Shown one piece after another: positions 45,301 through 56,530 of a stretch of DNA of 64,000 nucleotides. This DNA comes from Adiantum capillus-veneris (taxonomy: Eukaryota; Streptophyta; Polypodiopsida; Polypodiales; Pteridaceae). The stretch lies in contig CM043946.1 in the NCBI GenBank assembly GCA_014529385.2, positions 16,635,077 through 16,699,076 of the forward strand, written 5' to 3'. Numbering within the stretch: position 1 is the stretch's first letter; every line of letters starts with the position of its first letter. A model generated the notes under the pieces. It ran no database searches. It was not told the DNA's origin and saw only the letters and a list, made by a program, of their open reading frames with translations. Both the position numbers and the translations under genes were made by a program.

Positions 45301-46082
45301 CCTACATCAGCATGAATCTTTATTTTCTTACCCCCATGATCAAAAGTGAGGGTCTTTTCCACATAATCGGGAATAGGTGTCATGTGGAAGTGCCATGGCA
45401 TACCCAAGACGATATCACATCCCTCGATGGGTGCCATCAAAAATGATTCGCGGTCCTTGTACTCGCCAATCCGAAGATTGAACTGTCCTTGCACGGGAGT
45501 TGCATTGGTTGTCAACCCCTCGAATGCCGATCCGGATGTAACCGGTGTGCCAAGCTGAGCCGGTGTGAGGCACAAACGTTCCGCAGTATCCAGGGAGATG
45601 AAGTTATCCGTGGATCCTGGATCATAAAGAATCAGTACTCGCTGGTTGTTCAGAGACCCCCAGCCCTTCAGAAGCTGACGCTTCCCTTTCTCCGTTGCCG
45701 TGTTTCCTTGAACATCTGGAATTGAGTTCGAGCTTGGTGGAGCGGGTTCCTTCCTTGCTTTATCTTGCCTCGTAGAGGCTTGTTCTTGCCATTGCTGCTT
45801 TAGAGGGCAGTCCGGCTTCATATGGCCTTTCTCTCCACAGTAGAAGCATCTTCCTTCCTCTCTGAAGGTTTGGAGTTGACTAGGAGAGAGATACTTAGTT
45901 CGCTTGCCATTGCCCTCTGGCTTCTTAGAATGATCATGGTCCCTAGATGAAGGACGTTTTCTTCCTTGGCCCCCTTGGTCATCGTAGACCCCTCTTTTTC
46001 TTGCACGGTAAGTGCTATGCTCCATTTTTCTGGGCGTCCGAGTTGAGTGCAAATCCTCAGCAATGATTGCTGACTCCATCAT
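42340..46082 (-). pseudogene. Chromovirus pol: protease, RT, RNase H, integrase, chromodomain
   Basis: One 1192-residue frame (46082-42504) plus a shifted tail to about 42340. Zinc knuckle CFYCGEKGHMKPDC (residues about 79-92); protease LILYDPGSTDNFIS (about 151-164, D-P-G-S in place of D-S-G-S); RT about 380-560 with M-C-I-D-Y-R-S-L-N-K, VMPFGLTNAPATFNRMMDRI and GVFFDNILIFS, where the second Asp of the catalytic F-D-D is Asn; RNase H about 650-765 with PCDASGNCIGAVF and KTDHQSLRYFL; integrase with H-A-S-P-Y-A-G-H and C-L-V-C zinc ligands, IAMDFIMDLP, SKSIVSDRDPRM-like core, and HPQTDGQSEIAN (catalytic Glu). The chromodomain (E-E-I-L...S-G-K-I-T-R-K-Y-L-V-K-F-K) is readable only after a frameshift around 42560. 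Confidence 0.95.
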
Positions 46083-47008
46083 CCTCTGAAGGGGTCATGC
46101 GGATACTCTTTCATACTCTTTCGAAGCTGCGGTTGAAGACCCGCTTCGAACTTTCGTTTCTTTTCCTCGTCGGCAATCTTCATGAAGGGAGTGACCTTCA
46201 GAAGAACCGACCAATACTTGTCCACATAAGTCGTTACTCTTTCACGTTCCTTCTGGGCAAGCCAGTCCCATTCCTTCCGTATGTCCTGCTCGAAGTCAGG
46301 TGGAAGAAATTGTTCATAAAATTCAGATTTGAAGCTCTCCCAAGTTTTGGCCTGAGAACCTTCCAGAATCTTGGCTAACCACCAATTACTTGCCGTTTCC
46401 TTGAGGTGCATCCCCACATGGCGTAATTTGGATCTTTCTGTGAAGTGCCCATTGGTAAAGGCGACTTCAAACTGTCTTATGAAGGACAGTGCTTTGGAGA
46501 TGTCTCTCCGTCTGTTGTAGGTTTCGAACTTGATGTCCTTGTCGCCCGATTTGAAGACTCTCATGCGATGTTGAGACTTGCGACCATGCTTCTTGAATCG
46601 AGGCTTATCTTTAGGTTGATGTAGGGTAGTAGTAGTAGCGGCTTCCTTCTTCTGATGAGATGATCGAGAAGTAGAAGTATAATCAGGAGAATAGGATGGA
46701 GATGAGATATAGATGTCCTTGCTCTCGTCTAGCAAAGAGAGCGCTTTTTCCTGGCCTTTCCTTGGAGTAGGCCGTTCATTCCGATCCGAAGATCCTTTGT
46801 GCACCTCGGCACGTTCTTCTTCTCTTTCCTCTTGTGGTCTCACGCCAACAGTGTGGTTTGGATGCCTGGCTGCATCGGTTCTATTCGTTTTCTTCATTCC
46901 GCCCAAGAGCTTTTGGACATCTGGCAATAGTAAGATTTGTTGCAAATCCGCAAGCTCAGCTTGCACTTGTTGAAGCTCCTCTTCAACGCTTCTCCCTTGG
47001 CCCGACAT
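46079..47008 (-). pseudogene. Chromovirus gag
   Basis: A 309-codon frame starting MSGQGRSVEEELQQVQAELA (coiled-coil-like), then a charged Ser/Lys linker. The retrotransposon gag core lies at residues about 150-300: ISKALSFIRQFEVAFTNG, NWWLAKILEGSQAKTWESFK, EFYEQFLPPDFEQDI. It stops at TGA (46079-46081), overlapping the first Met of pol in another frame (ATGA arrangement). In relatives gag and pol are usually one frame, so this is either a one-base loss or a frameshift site; one-base damage is simpler. Confidence 0.85.
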
Positions 47009-47065
47009 GGTTCTTCCCGTTCTTCCTGGAATCGTCCTTCTTTGCAGAGAAAGAGAGGAGTCCGA

Positions 47066-47077
47066 GCTCTGATACCA
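47066..47077 (-). promoter_or_regulatory. Chromovirus primer-binding site
   Basis: On the minus strand TGGTATCAGAGC, one base after the 5' LTR, complementary to initiator tRNA-Met. Confidence 0.9.
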
Positions 47078-47078
47078 C

Positions 47079-48389
47079 TGTCACAAAACGGGAGCGTACA
47101 CGAGCACTTAGAAATCTGAAAAATAAAATACTTTGCAAAGGTGAGAGAAGGGAGAAGATCGACACAGTATTGGGGACCAGAAGATGGGCTGGTCCCCCCC
47201 CCTGTCAAAAGTATTCTTTATTCAGGGAGAATTCTTATACAAGCACGAGAACCCGAGGAAACCTCTCCGTTCTGTAATCTTAGATCCGAAGGTCGTGCTT
47301 TCCCGTAAAGGGCTTGGGCACAAGGCCGTTCCTTCCCGTGAGGGACTTAGGCGCGAAGCCGTACTTTCCCGTAAGGGACTTAGGCGTGAAGCCGTACTTC
47401 CCGTGAAGGGCTTTCCCGTAAGACGGGAGGTTCCTGCAAAACAAACCACACAAAGCAATAATTCTCAATGCGTATCAACACCTTATACCTGTCGCTCCTT
47501 GCTCGGAAAAGCGACCCTCGTACTCAGTCGTCACACAAACACTTGCAATTTCCGTCGCCAACACTTGCTCCAGAATCCCAGCACTGGCTTCTTTTGCTAC
47601 TTCCGGCGTGTCTAGAACTGGAACGCTTGCTGCCCTTTTATAGGCCCTTGCACCCGGCGGGAATAGGAGCCGAAAAAGCAGAACCTTGGTGCCCCTAGAG
47701 AGAGGAGAGAGAGGGATCGTTGAATGTGGCGCTTTCTAGAGAGAGGAGAGAGAGAGAGCTTGCTGTTTTCAGCCCCTCCCTACAGTTTGCGTAGGTTTTT
47801 TACGTAAGCTTTTTGGGGATGCTTTATTTTATTAATAAAAGGGTGGTCACTTAAAAGTGACCGGCCACTTTATAAAATAAAGTGTGAACCTGTTCAAACT
47901 TTAAAAACTCACTCAGTTAGTGAAAATAATGCTACACAAACACATTCCAGGTGTCCCCGGGTGCAGAACACGGCACAGATGCAATGCAGACACAGACTCT
48001 TGCGTGAAAGCATCTGCCCTCCCGCGAATGTTCCTGCTTTTCGTAAAAAGCTTCATTGAACCCATCTTTATTCTTGTGCTTGTGTTCTTACGCGTATTTT
48101 CTTACTCAGTTCGGATTTCCTCCTTAGCCTACGGAATGCCCCCTTATTGATGCACCCGTCACCCATCATGTGACGCATCAGGGGCACTCGTAACCCGGCC
48201 CTTTCCACCGAACTTACGGAAACTCCTTTGCGATGTTTACCGTCACCCATCAAGTGACACATCAGAGTTGTCCGTTCTTGATGGCACTTCTTATAGCTAC
48301 AATCTTTTAATAGTTCTTAGTGTACACAATAAAATATCCTAAAAAAGAAATTAATCATCAAAAGAAAAAGAATAGTTCAATTAGCAACA
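47079..48389 (-). repeat. 5' LTR of the chromovirus
   Basis: 1311 bp, pair of 41009-42318. The same tandem array sits at about 47297-47429. Confidence 0.95.
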
Positions 48390-48619
48390 TAGCCGGTAAT
48401 GAACACGGCCAAGATCAGAGATCACAAAGCTCACAAACACTTCTACTTAAGTCCTTGTCCATTGTGGGGGAGAAAGAAAGAAAGAAATTAACATCTTCTA
48501 GAGGCCAAACTCGGCCTATGAGACAAATCAGTGTGCATTTGTCTTACACCCTTGGTATTCAAAACGTAAAAAGAACAGAACGGGTATACAATAACCGTGG
48601 GAGAGTAAGCTAGATGAGG

Positions 48620-49165
48620 ATGGAGCCATAGTTGCAAGGGGTTTTGGAAGCGGAGAAACAGAAACAGTTGGGAAATGAGAGGAACGGAGTTTCGGGCTTG
48701 AGAGAAATTGAAGAAATGGGAAATGGAAATATACTATATAGATAAATTCATATAAACATACTAGATAGTATATCATAAATAGATGTTAATTGCAAAGTCA
48801 TCCGGAACGGGAACGGGCAACGGGAAGGGGAGGGTCCAGAACGGAACGGGACCGGGGAGAAGGAGGGGGGTCGGAATGGGAACGGGTCCGGAACGGTTGA
48901 CTAAACTAAGGCTTGAATTACCTCCATTCAACTAAGTCCCAAATCTACTCCTAAACAACCTCAAACGTGCCCCAAATATGTCCCCCAAAATCTGCGCCCA
49001 AATGCCTACTTCTACCCGTTTCGCCTCTTGTTCTGGAGCACCGTTCCGGCTACACCCTGTTCCGGAACGGCGTTCCATTCCTAACTCCATTTCGGGAGCG
49101 GGACTTGTTTAGAACATCGGTTCGGAACGTTTGGGCTGCGTTCCGCCTGATCCCTTACACTGATT
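48620..49165. repeat. GGAACGG-rich stretch, possible DNA-transposon remnant
   Basis: Several GGAACGG/CCGTTCC motifs occur in forward orientation near 48800-48900 and in inverted orientation near 49040-49150. Dense subterminal short repeats in opposite orientations are a feature of hAT- and CACTA-type non-autonomous elements. A similar motif family occurs in the small element at 54199-54360, whose CATATAGTTACC end resembles CATAGTTGCAAGG at 48628. Clear termini and duplication were not found. Confidence 0.35.
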
Positions 49166-49296
49166 AGCTGCAGAGTGTATTGAAAACTTTCAACACTTTG
49201 CATTTATATCCTTGACCGTTCAAAGTTTACTTCATAGCAATCAACCATCTGTTATCACATCAAGAGTCGAAGACTAATGCATTCTACTTAGTATTG

Positions 49297-49304
49297 CACA
49301 CACA

Positions 49305-49398
<94 letters not shown>
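49297..49398. repeat. Microsatellite (CA)n(GA)n
   Basis: A short CA run followed by about 45 GA units (49309-49398). Confidence 0.95.
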
Positions 49399-49399
<1 letters not shown>

Positions 49400-49402
<3 letters not shown>

Positions 49403-50296
49403 GGCTCCGATGCTTTTTGGGAAAGTTAGCTTTTCATGGCATGTTGCTTTTAGGCCAAGAGTTACGTCCCTACACATCAGGATAGGCGCTTGAGCTATGT
49501 CTAGCTAGTGTGAACCAAACCTACATGTAAACACACCTTTAGTTGAAGAGATTTTAAGAAGGGCTGTGAAGAAGTCGTATAAATAGGACTAAGCTCTCAT
49601 TTGTGAGCCATCTCTTGGCAGCTCTACCCACATATCCGCTTGGTGTGGGCTTGGTGGTATGGGACATTAGCCCTTGTGGTAGAGGCTAGCCCGTTGGTTG
49701 TAGCCGCCCAGGCTCGGGAGTGAGCCTGTATTGGCTCTATGGCTGGGAGGTGAGTCATAAAAAAAACGCTCTCTATGCTCGTCTTTGTGTGAGTATGGCT
49801 TGTGTCATGTCGTGTGCAGGAAGGATTTGGCGAGGGACTAACATTGGTATGAGAGCCTCTTTCTACTCGTACATATGTCATGGCAATGTGCAAAAAACCA
49901 TTAGAGCTCATGAGGCTGCGGTGGCCTAGCTTGAAAGGCTCTCCATGGGACGCTGCTAGTAGCAAGAAGAGAGCAAGGGGGCACATGCAAGCTGATGGTG
50001 AGAATCTATGGTAAGTCTTTTTTTTTCTTTTGGTGATTTGCACATGGATTCTTAGCACATAGCGTGTAGCGGTTATGCTAGGTCTATTGCTTTCTGACCG
50101 TTGAGTCGGAAAGGTGGATTCAGGGGGGGGACCGCCCGTCCGGAGTGCCTGGGCAGTTGGACCAATGTGGACCTACAGGCTACACAATAAGTAGAGGTAC
50201 GGGGATGATGGCAATTCATTCTCATGGCTGGGTGGTGAACAGGAGACCTGACCCTCTGGAAAGCATACCTGTAGCGATATTACCTTAGAGTAACAT
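49400..50296 (+). repeat. Probable 5' LTR/leader of a plus-strand gypsy element
   Basis: A TATA box (CGTATAAATAGG, 49578-49589) is followed by leader-like sequence and ends AGTAACA immediately before a primer-type site TGGTATTAGAGCC (50298-50310). A second such site, TGGTATGAGAGCC, occurs earlier at 49845-49857 after CTAACA. The left boundary is unknown and no 3' partner was found. Confidence 0.45.
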
Positions 50297-50297
50297 T

Positions 50298-50310
50298 GGT
50301 ATTAGAGCCT
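50298..50310 (+). promoter_or_regulatory. Primer-binding-site-like sequence
   Basis: TGGTATTAGAGCC, one change from the initiator tRNA-Met complement, preceded by AACA. Marks the start of the internal region of the gypsy remnant whose gag is at 51788. Confidence 0.6.
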
Positions 50311-50547
50311 GTCTCGATTTTGGGGCGGCCAGACATGTGAAGAGGGCCTAATTGTTAAATTTTATTATTATCTTGAGGAGTATGTGGATAAACTAGTATT
50401 GTGTGGAGCTGAGAAGATAAGGAGAATCTTGCCTCAATGAGGAAGAAAGATAGCGCTCAGAGGGGAGCTATGGAGAGGCGGGACGAGAGTACACATTCTC
50501 TAGCTCACTCCTTCTCCCACCCACATTCTCGTTGTGTCCTCTCACCC

Positions 50548-50551
<4 letters not shown>

Positions 50552-50589
<38 letters not shown>
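50552..50589. repeat. (TC)n microsatellite
   Basis: A TC dinucleotide run. The overlapping Ser/Leu and Arg/Glu frames are artefacts. The surroundings (50600-51540) are GC-rich leader-like sequence without a recognisable gene. Confidence 0.95.
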
Positions 50590-50591
<2 letters not shown>

Positions 50592-51787
50592 GTTCTCTCT
50601 CGTTGGCAAGTGGAGGTGAAAATGAGCAGCAGCGCCTAGGCAAAGGGAAAGGTGGCATGCAACCACCGCTCTCGCTCTCTTTTGCTCGCTGGTCGGCAAA
50701 AAAGGGGGAAGAGCATCTGCTTGTTCTCTCTCTTAGGTTCCATAGGGGTAGGCGAGTGCCAACTACGTTGCTGATGTCGCCAGCCATGCCGAAAACGCCG
50801 CAATGTGCCTCCTGTTCGCCACCGACCAGTAAGGCTTGAACCTGCCCCTGCGCCATCCAGTTGCCAACACGTCATCGTCACGGTAGCAACCTCTGCCGCC
50901 TTTTAACACTCACATTCATCACCCCTTTCAGTAGCAACACTGTGTAGCCACTATTGCATCACCCCCGTGAGGCAGGAGATAGAATCTGCCATTCCTCGTG
51001 AGCTCACAAAAGGACCTTACGTAGCAACATCGCTGTCCCCACTACCGCCCCGACATTGCCCTTGCTGCATCTCAACCCGCCTTCTTTGTAGCCGCCGTGG
51101 CTGTGAAAGCCTTTCGCCATAGTCGTCCACAGAAATAAAAATACAAATTGATTTTTGATTTACAAAAAAAAAAGGTGACCTTTAAGGGGAGGCGGTTCCG
51201 ACAGGGCATTCACTTCTGGAGGTGGTTCACGCAGGGTAGCGACAAGGAAAAAACATAGAGACTTCATTTGCGAGGAAGGAGAATGTTTGAGGCCTCATTG
51301 GATTTGGCTATGAGCAAACCGGAGCGGTTTCGGCTATATCGAATTTGATTACAAGTCTCATCGGATTTCGCCATTTTTGAGCGTCGCTAACTTTTGTGCT
51401 CCATCGATTTTGGGCCGCTAACTTCTATGCTGACGGGGGTTGACTATTTCATTCTTGCTCATTTTCTTAGCATTTTGTGCAAATCTCCATTGATTTTTGA
51501 GTTTAGTGCATTTATTTGCTAAAACATAATTTTTTTTTTTGTTAGCAACCCGTAGTGTGTCCCCACTGCCTACTAGCTCTCTAGGTTTTTCGGGCTTGTT
51601 GATGGTTGTGGGCTTGACCCCAACCTTGACCCCAACCGAACTATTTGACTAGATGCCAGGTTTTTTCGCGCTCTGGAGCACGTCCCGATCACTTCACGTG
51701 ATCCACCAACGTCCTCCACGGCCATAGACCTTGCCATTGGACCCGGTGTGCCCGTAGAGGCCGTCGACCCTGTTGACCCATTTCTAG

Positions 51788-52760
51788 ATGATAAGCAAGT
51801 TATGGAGACTGACATTGCCGGGGGACGACAAAGAACCCTTGGATGATGATGATGACTATGACTTGGCCGATCCTACCGATATCCTTACAGAGACGGAGCT
51901 CTCTAGCGAGATATTCAAATATTTTTATGCCAAGTTGACCAGTCACGATGCTGTAGAGCATCTCCAAATGCTTAGACGCAGTGACATCCGCTTCAGTTGC
52001 ATCTCTTCTTCGGAGTAGACGGGCACGCATAGCATGAGTGAGCGTAGCCTCACCCATGGTTATGAGAGTCCAGGCCGATACGCTTGCGGGGCCGTCCGTA
52101 GAGACGGCGCCGGCTCTACTCAAGGATTTCAATTGCCTAGTTTTGGAGGCGAGGGAAGGAAGGGGAACGAAAAGTTTGTGAACATGTTCCTAGCGAAGTG
52201 GTCGGATATTCATGTGCTGTGGTCGTGTGTAGCTCATAGAGGCTAGTTTCCTATTGGCTGGCAAGGTGTACAAGTGGTGGATGAGTTTGACCACTCGTGC
52301 CACTTGGGCAGAGTTTAAAACAATGTTTCAAAAAGAGTTCTTGTCAGGCAATGAGGAAGAGTGAAACTGGGAGGATGGGACAAGTGCTCGATGTAGAACA
52401 AGCCCCTAACTCAATACATCTCAGACTATAGAGAGATATTACTCAATTTAAAGGGAATCAATGCATTTCAGGCTTTGCGGGGCTTCAAGAGGGGCCTCAC
52501 AAATAACTATCTTTAGTATGTTGAGCCTCTTGAGGCGAAGGATTTATATTAGGGGTTCAAGTATGCACAGATTTATGATAACATCAAACGTTGTGGTGCG
52601 TGAGATGGGGCAGGTAGGGCCGGGGAAAAAGAGAAAAAATGGTCAGGGTTTAAAAGAAAGGGGTTTTGTAGTGAGAGGCAGGGGGAGAGAACTGACCAGG
52701 TTGGTCGTTGGACTAAAAAACCCGCAACGTTTTAAAAAGAAACGAGAGTCCGAATTGTAG
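51788..52760 (+). pseudogene. Ty3/gypsy gag remnant (plus strand)
   Basis: After an acidic N-terminal piece (51788-52018), shifted frames give W-W-M-S-L-T-T-R-A-T-W-A-E-F-K-T-M-F-Q-K-E-F (about 52270-52340), then P-L-T-Q-Y-I-S-D-Y-R-E-I-L-L-N-L (about 52405-52455) and F-x-R-G-L-T-N-N-Y-L. This is the order of the plant gypsy gag core. A Lys/Arg-rich nucleocapsid-like stretch follows. Several stops. It continues through the protease fragment at 55856. Confidence 0.75.
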
Positions 52761-53011
52761 AAAAGATATAGCTATGTTAAAGCGCGAAAGCAAAATTGTT
52801 GCTTTAGCTGCAATTGAGGTAGGACAGCTCAAAGCTAGCACGAATGACAGTGAGCCTAAGAGAGATGGTCTAGGCGGTTAGTTGCACACAGTACAAATAC
52901 TTCCTCTCAGTTCCGAAGAGTTCAGGGAGGTGACAATGTGCCACTGTGATGAGCACCATACTTGTTCGGCGACACCAGCTATGTGGTAGCCTAGCGTAGG
53001 TCTGCATGACA

Positions 53012-53192
53012 TGTTAGGCATCTCAAGTGAATTGCCCAAAGTGATTACATTATTTATTTTTGGCTTTTAGGTATTTGTTTTACTTATTTGTCAAAGTATG
53101 GGTAGGGCAATTAATGAGTGGTATATATGTGACCCCTTGTCCCCATTGTACATTGTATTAGTTATTTATTGCCAAGGTTGATTGGTTCATGA

Positions 53193-53227
<35 letters not shown>

Positions 53228-53273
53228 GCTTTCTCCCCTTGGTCTTTACGCTTCCGCATCGTCGACTTTGACA
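53012..53273 (+). repeat. 5' LTR of element D
   Basis: 262 bp, TGTTAGGCATC...TTTGACA, with (CT)n at 53195-53225. Confidence 0.85.
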
Positions 53274-53286
53274 TGGTATCAGAGCC
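53274..53286 (+). promoter_or_regulatory. Primer-binding site of element D
   Basis: TGGTATCAGAGCC, initiator tRNA-Met type, immediately after the LTR. Confidence 0.85.
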
Positions 53287-54198
53287 TTGGTGGAGCAAGG
53301 CGTTTTGTTGAGAAGAAGCCGTGAAGAGTTTACTTTCCCTTGTTGCCGGTGCAATCATCTCCAACTACCCTATATTGGCATCACTCCTAGTCCTCTCCCA
53401 TCTTGCCGGTGACCTCATCTTCCTCATTCCTCCTCTACTGATGTTTTAAAATGATGGGAAAAACGTTGCCTCTCAAGCCTCGTGGAGCTTCTCTCCCACA
53501 GGCCTTGCGGTGAAATGCTCAACACTGAACCCACCGCGCCGTCATCCACTGCCTCCCCCGCCACTGTGTTTTAAAATGCTTGTCGATTTTGGTACTCCAC
53601 GCGACGCAATTGCAAAGCACCTCGCGCCTCCGGCAGCGTTTTGACATGCACACAACAGGTCTTCTTGTCGGTGTCGGCCTTGCGTTCTACAAAGCTACAC
53701 TTTTCCTTGACGACGACTGTCCCTTTGCTGCTGGCGACTCACCGCCCCCTCATATGGTGCCATAGCGTTTTAAAACGCTCATAGCTGAAGTGTGTGGGCA
53801 CCCTTGGCATTGTTGTGGACTCTCATCCCTCAACACAGTCTTGGGTGTTTTCTTTGGAATGCAAACCTGCAAAGTCCTCCCCCTTGCAGAGTTTCGAGAA
53901 AGCTGACTTTCTTTGAGGGTGAACCTTAGAGAAGGGCACTAAGGGACCATGCTTATTCGTGATCGGCTTTGGGAGGCGTGGTAGGGGCTTGCCAAGGGTA
54001 TCAAATCGTAGATCGGCTTTGGGAGGGGTATTTGAAGTTCGTGAAGGGCATTGGAGGAGTTTTCTTGTTGCTCGGCTTTGGGAGCAAAGTAAACGGTTTG
54101 AGAGGGCAACTCATTCTAGACCTACTTTGGGAAAACAACCTGTTCTGGAGCGGCCTTGGGAAGGCGACTCGCAAGAGCCCATAAAAGGGCCGTGCCGT

Positions 54199-54360
54199 CA
54201 TATAGTTACCAGGAACGGCAAATCGGAACGGGGAACGGCAACATGCAAGAAATGCCATTCCCTGTTTTGTATCCTCACGTTTGAAACACGGAACGAGGAT
54301 TCGGAACGGGAAATTGGGATGGGAACGGGGATCTGAAAATGGCCATTCCCTATTACTATG
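54199..54360. mobile_element. 162-bp MITE-like element with GGAACGG motifs
   Basis: It begins CATATAGTTACCAGGAACGG and, complemented, ends CATAGTAATAGGGAATGG, giving imperfect inverted repeats. Flanks CGTGCCGT (54191-54198) and CGTGCCGA (54361-54368) form an 8-bp duplication with one change. Internal GGAACGG repeats. The 8-bp duplication and CA-start suggest a hAT-like element. Confidence 0.65.
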
Positions 54361-55565
54361 CGTGCCGAGCCTTGAGGAGTGTCTTGGAAGGTGGGATTGT
54401 AGAGCCCTTTGTGCAGTGTGTTTGGAGCGGCTCGGTGCAAACCTTGCGGCCACCTTTGAAGCCACTTTTGTGCAAGGACTTGGAAAGTTATGGACCGACT
54501 TGGACGGAGAGGACCTCAAGGCTCAAATTTTCGGAGAGCATTGTTTTGGTGGACCACTAGGAGACTATGCGGCCTGTGGAGTGCGAGAAGGTATCAAGTC
54601 CAGGTCTTGCAACTTCAACAAAGACCCCCCTTGCTCGAGCGCCAACAACATCGACCAAACTAACAAATGGCTATGGACAATAGATCAACCATTATCCAGT
54701 TAGTGCCTATGCACCGACTCAATTCTCAAGGAAACCGGCAAATTGTTTGGATCGAGATTGTGAAGCCAAAAGCAAATGCACGAGTTTGCTAGAGGATAGA
54801 GGCAAAGGCAAGCTTGACAAGGATGGCAGTACCAGTACGTAGCTAGCTGCCTCGGTACCCACGAGGTTCGACCGCAGTTGTCATACATGTGACACGACGC
54901 TTTGTTTGGCTCGGGAGTTTGAAGCCAAAGACAAAAGTAGGAACTCACAAAGAGACAAAGTTAAAGGCAAGCTGAACAGAGATAACAGTAATAAAGATTT
55001 GACAGAGGAGATCGGCATGGCACACGTGGTGGCGACCACAGTGGCCACGACAACAAATTTCATGTCAAAGGGCAGTTGCCGCCACTAGCTTCAGCCAGAG
55101 AGAGGCTTCTGAGTGGCAGAGGGGGGCAAACAGTGTTCCATTTAATTAATTTGGATCCTTATGTTGGAGTTCAAGTTATCGGTGTTTGAACCCGTGGGTC
55201 AGAGTTCAAGGCATATGCATCTAGCAGGGAACCAATGAGACGTATCTAAAACACTATGGATGAGTGCACCAATCCATTGTTGTTGGTCGGATTATGGATA
55301 GGATGTGTTTCAAAATTCATTGTCTGGAAAGTTTAGACGTGATGTTGTCATAGTTCATGAATGGAGATTCTTTGACGTAGTGTGATTTACAGTTCAATTT
55401 GCTAAAAGGCAATCGATGCTTAAGATGGCATTTTTCTAAGGAACAACGTTGAGGGTAGCAAATCCGAGGTGTATCCAGTGGAGTGTACAACTACTGGGTG
55501 TCCATGGTAACTTCTTCATTGACTTGGTCTCACTATTTATGTCTACTTTTGAGCTACATAGAGGG

Positions 55566-55755
55566 TGTTAGAGTTTAGGCATCTCAAGTGAACTGCCCAA
55601 AGTGATCCCATTATTTATTTTGGCTTTTAGGTCTTTGCTTTACTTATTTGTCAAAGTTTGGGTAGGGCAATTTACTGAGGTGGGTATATATGTGACCCCT
55701 TGCCCCCATTGTACATTGTATCAGTTATTCATTGCAAAGGTTGATTGGTTCAGGA

Positions 55756-55805
<50 letters not shown>

Positions 55806-55850
55806 CTTTCTCCCCTTGGTCTCTAAGCTTCTGCATTGTCAACTTTTTCA
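55566..55850 (+). repeat. 3' LTR of element D
   Basis: 285 bp, TGTTAGAGTTTAGGCATC...TTTTTCA. Its (CT)n microsatellite (55759-55802) is longer than in the partner LTR. Confidence 0.85.
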
Positions 55851-55855
55851 TGACA

Positions 55856-56101
55856 TGGTGTGCATGTATGGCACCATAGGTGGCTGTAGAGTTACCGTTT
55901 TCATAGATGACGGAGCTAGCCATAACTTCTTAAACTACTTGTTGGCTAAGAAGTTAAGGTTGCCCGAGATCGCAAGCAATCATTAGTACACTGTTGGCTT
56001 GGCCAATAAGGCGGTATGAAATACCATAGTCTTGGGGGTTCTATTAGCCATGTAGGAGTACGCGGTTACGCTCGACTCTCAGGTCATGCATTTGGCTAGG
56101 G
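55856..56101 (+). pseudogene. Ty3/gypsy protease fragment (plus strand)
   Basis: The frame contains GGCRVTVFIDDGASHNFLNY, the V-x-x-D-x-G-A-S-H-N-F-L active-site block of plant gypsy proteases (here D-D-G-A), then a stop and further beta-strand-like sequence (V-G-L-A-N-K-A-V). It is the continuation of the gag remnant at 51788-52760, separated by insertion of element D. It ends at the minus-strand LTR beginning at 56102. Confidence 0.7.
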
Positions 56102-56530
56102 TGTAAGGATTCTAGGTACTAATTTTTAATTAAGTACTTAAACTCATGATTAAGACTTAAGAAACTTGAACTGTACTCAGAAACAAGACTTAGAAGACTC
56201 TATGTTGACTGATTGAAAGTGTGATACAAGGGCTCCTTATATAGGAAACGAAGAGACACAAATGAAAAGACACGTCTCCTGGTGAAGAGACATGACTTGA
56301 GACGTAAAGACACATCCTTTCGGTGAAGAGCTGTAACCATTGGGCGAAGAGTCGCACCCGTAGAGCGAAGGGGTGTGACCAGTCGTTGAAGGAGTGTGGC
56401 TTTTGGCAAAGAGACGTCTTTTGGGCAAAGGGGTGTGACCATCCAAGCGTGGGGGTCCTCCTTGGCATGGCACTTCGCGTATCTGCAACTAGGAGTAGAT
56501 GTAATACTGTTAATAGTCACAATCGTGACA
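56102..56530 (-). repeat. 3' LTR of a minus-strand gypsy element
   Basis: Complement begins TGTCACGATTGTGAC and carries a TATA box (complement of CTCCTTATATAGG, 56232-56244). It is preceded on the minus strand by the purine tract AAATGGGAGGGA (56531-56542). The left boundary at 56102 is inferred from a TG start. No 5' partner or duplication found. Confidence 0.6.

Larger units (their letters stand above)
41009..48389 (-). mobile_element. Complete Ty3/gypsy chromovirus, 7.4 kb
   Basis: LTRs 41009-42318 and 47079-48389 (about 1310 bp each) start TGTCACAAAA and end AGCAACA. They are flanked by a perfect TAGCC duplication (41004-41008 and 48390-48394). On the minus strand: primer site, gag, protease-RT-RNase H-integrase, chromodomain sequence, purine tract, 3' LTR. 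The LTRs differ at only a few dozen positions at most, so insertion is relatively recent. Frame breaks at the gag/pol joint and before the chromodomain, and an altered RT active site, indicate it is not autonomous. It lies antisense to the host gene within intron 1. Confidence 0.95.
53012..55850 (+). mobile_element. Non-autonomous LTR element 'D', 2.8 kb
   Basis: LTRs 53012-53273 and 55566-55850 match over their length, including the phrase GTGACCCCTTG and a (CT)n microsatellite. They are flanked by a perfect TGACA duplication (53007-53011 and 55851-55855). The primer site TGGTATCAGAGCC (53274-53286) directly follows the 5' LTR. The 2.3-kb internal region (53287-55565) shows no gag or pol motif on either strand, and carries a nested inverted-repeat element at 54199-54360. 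It splits the plus-strand gypsy remnant between gag and protease. Confidence 0.85.

Noticed and set aside
49274-49485. Ser-Leu and Arg-Glu repeat proteins
   Set aside because: Microsatellite translations; the same applies at 17024-17259, 23997-24197, 50437-50881 and 55602-55986 (first part).
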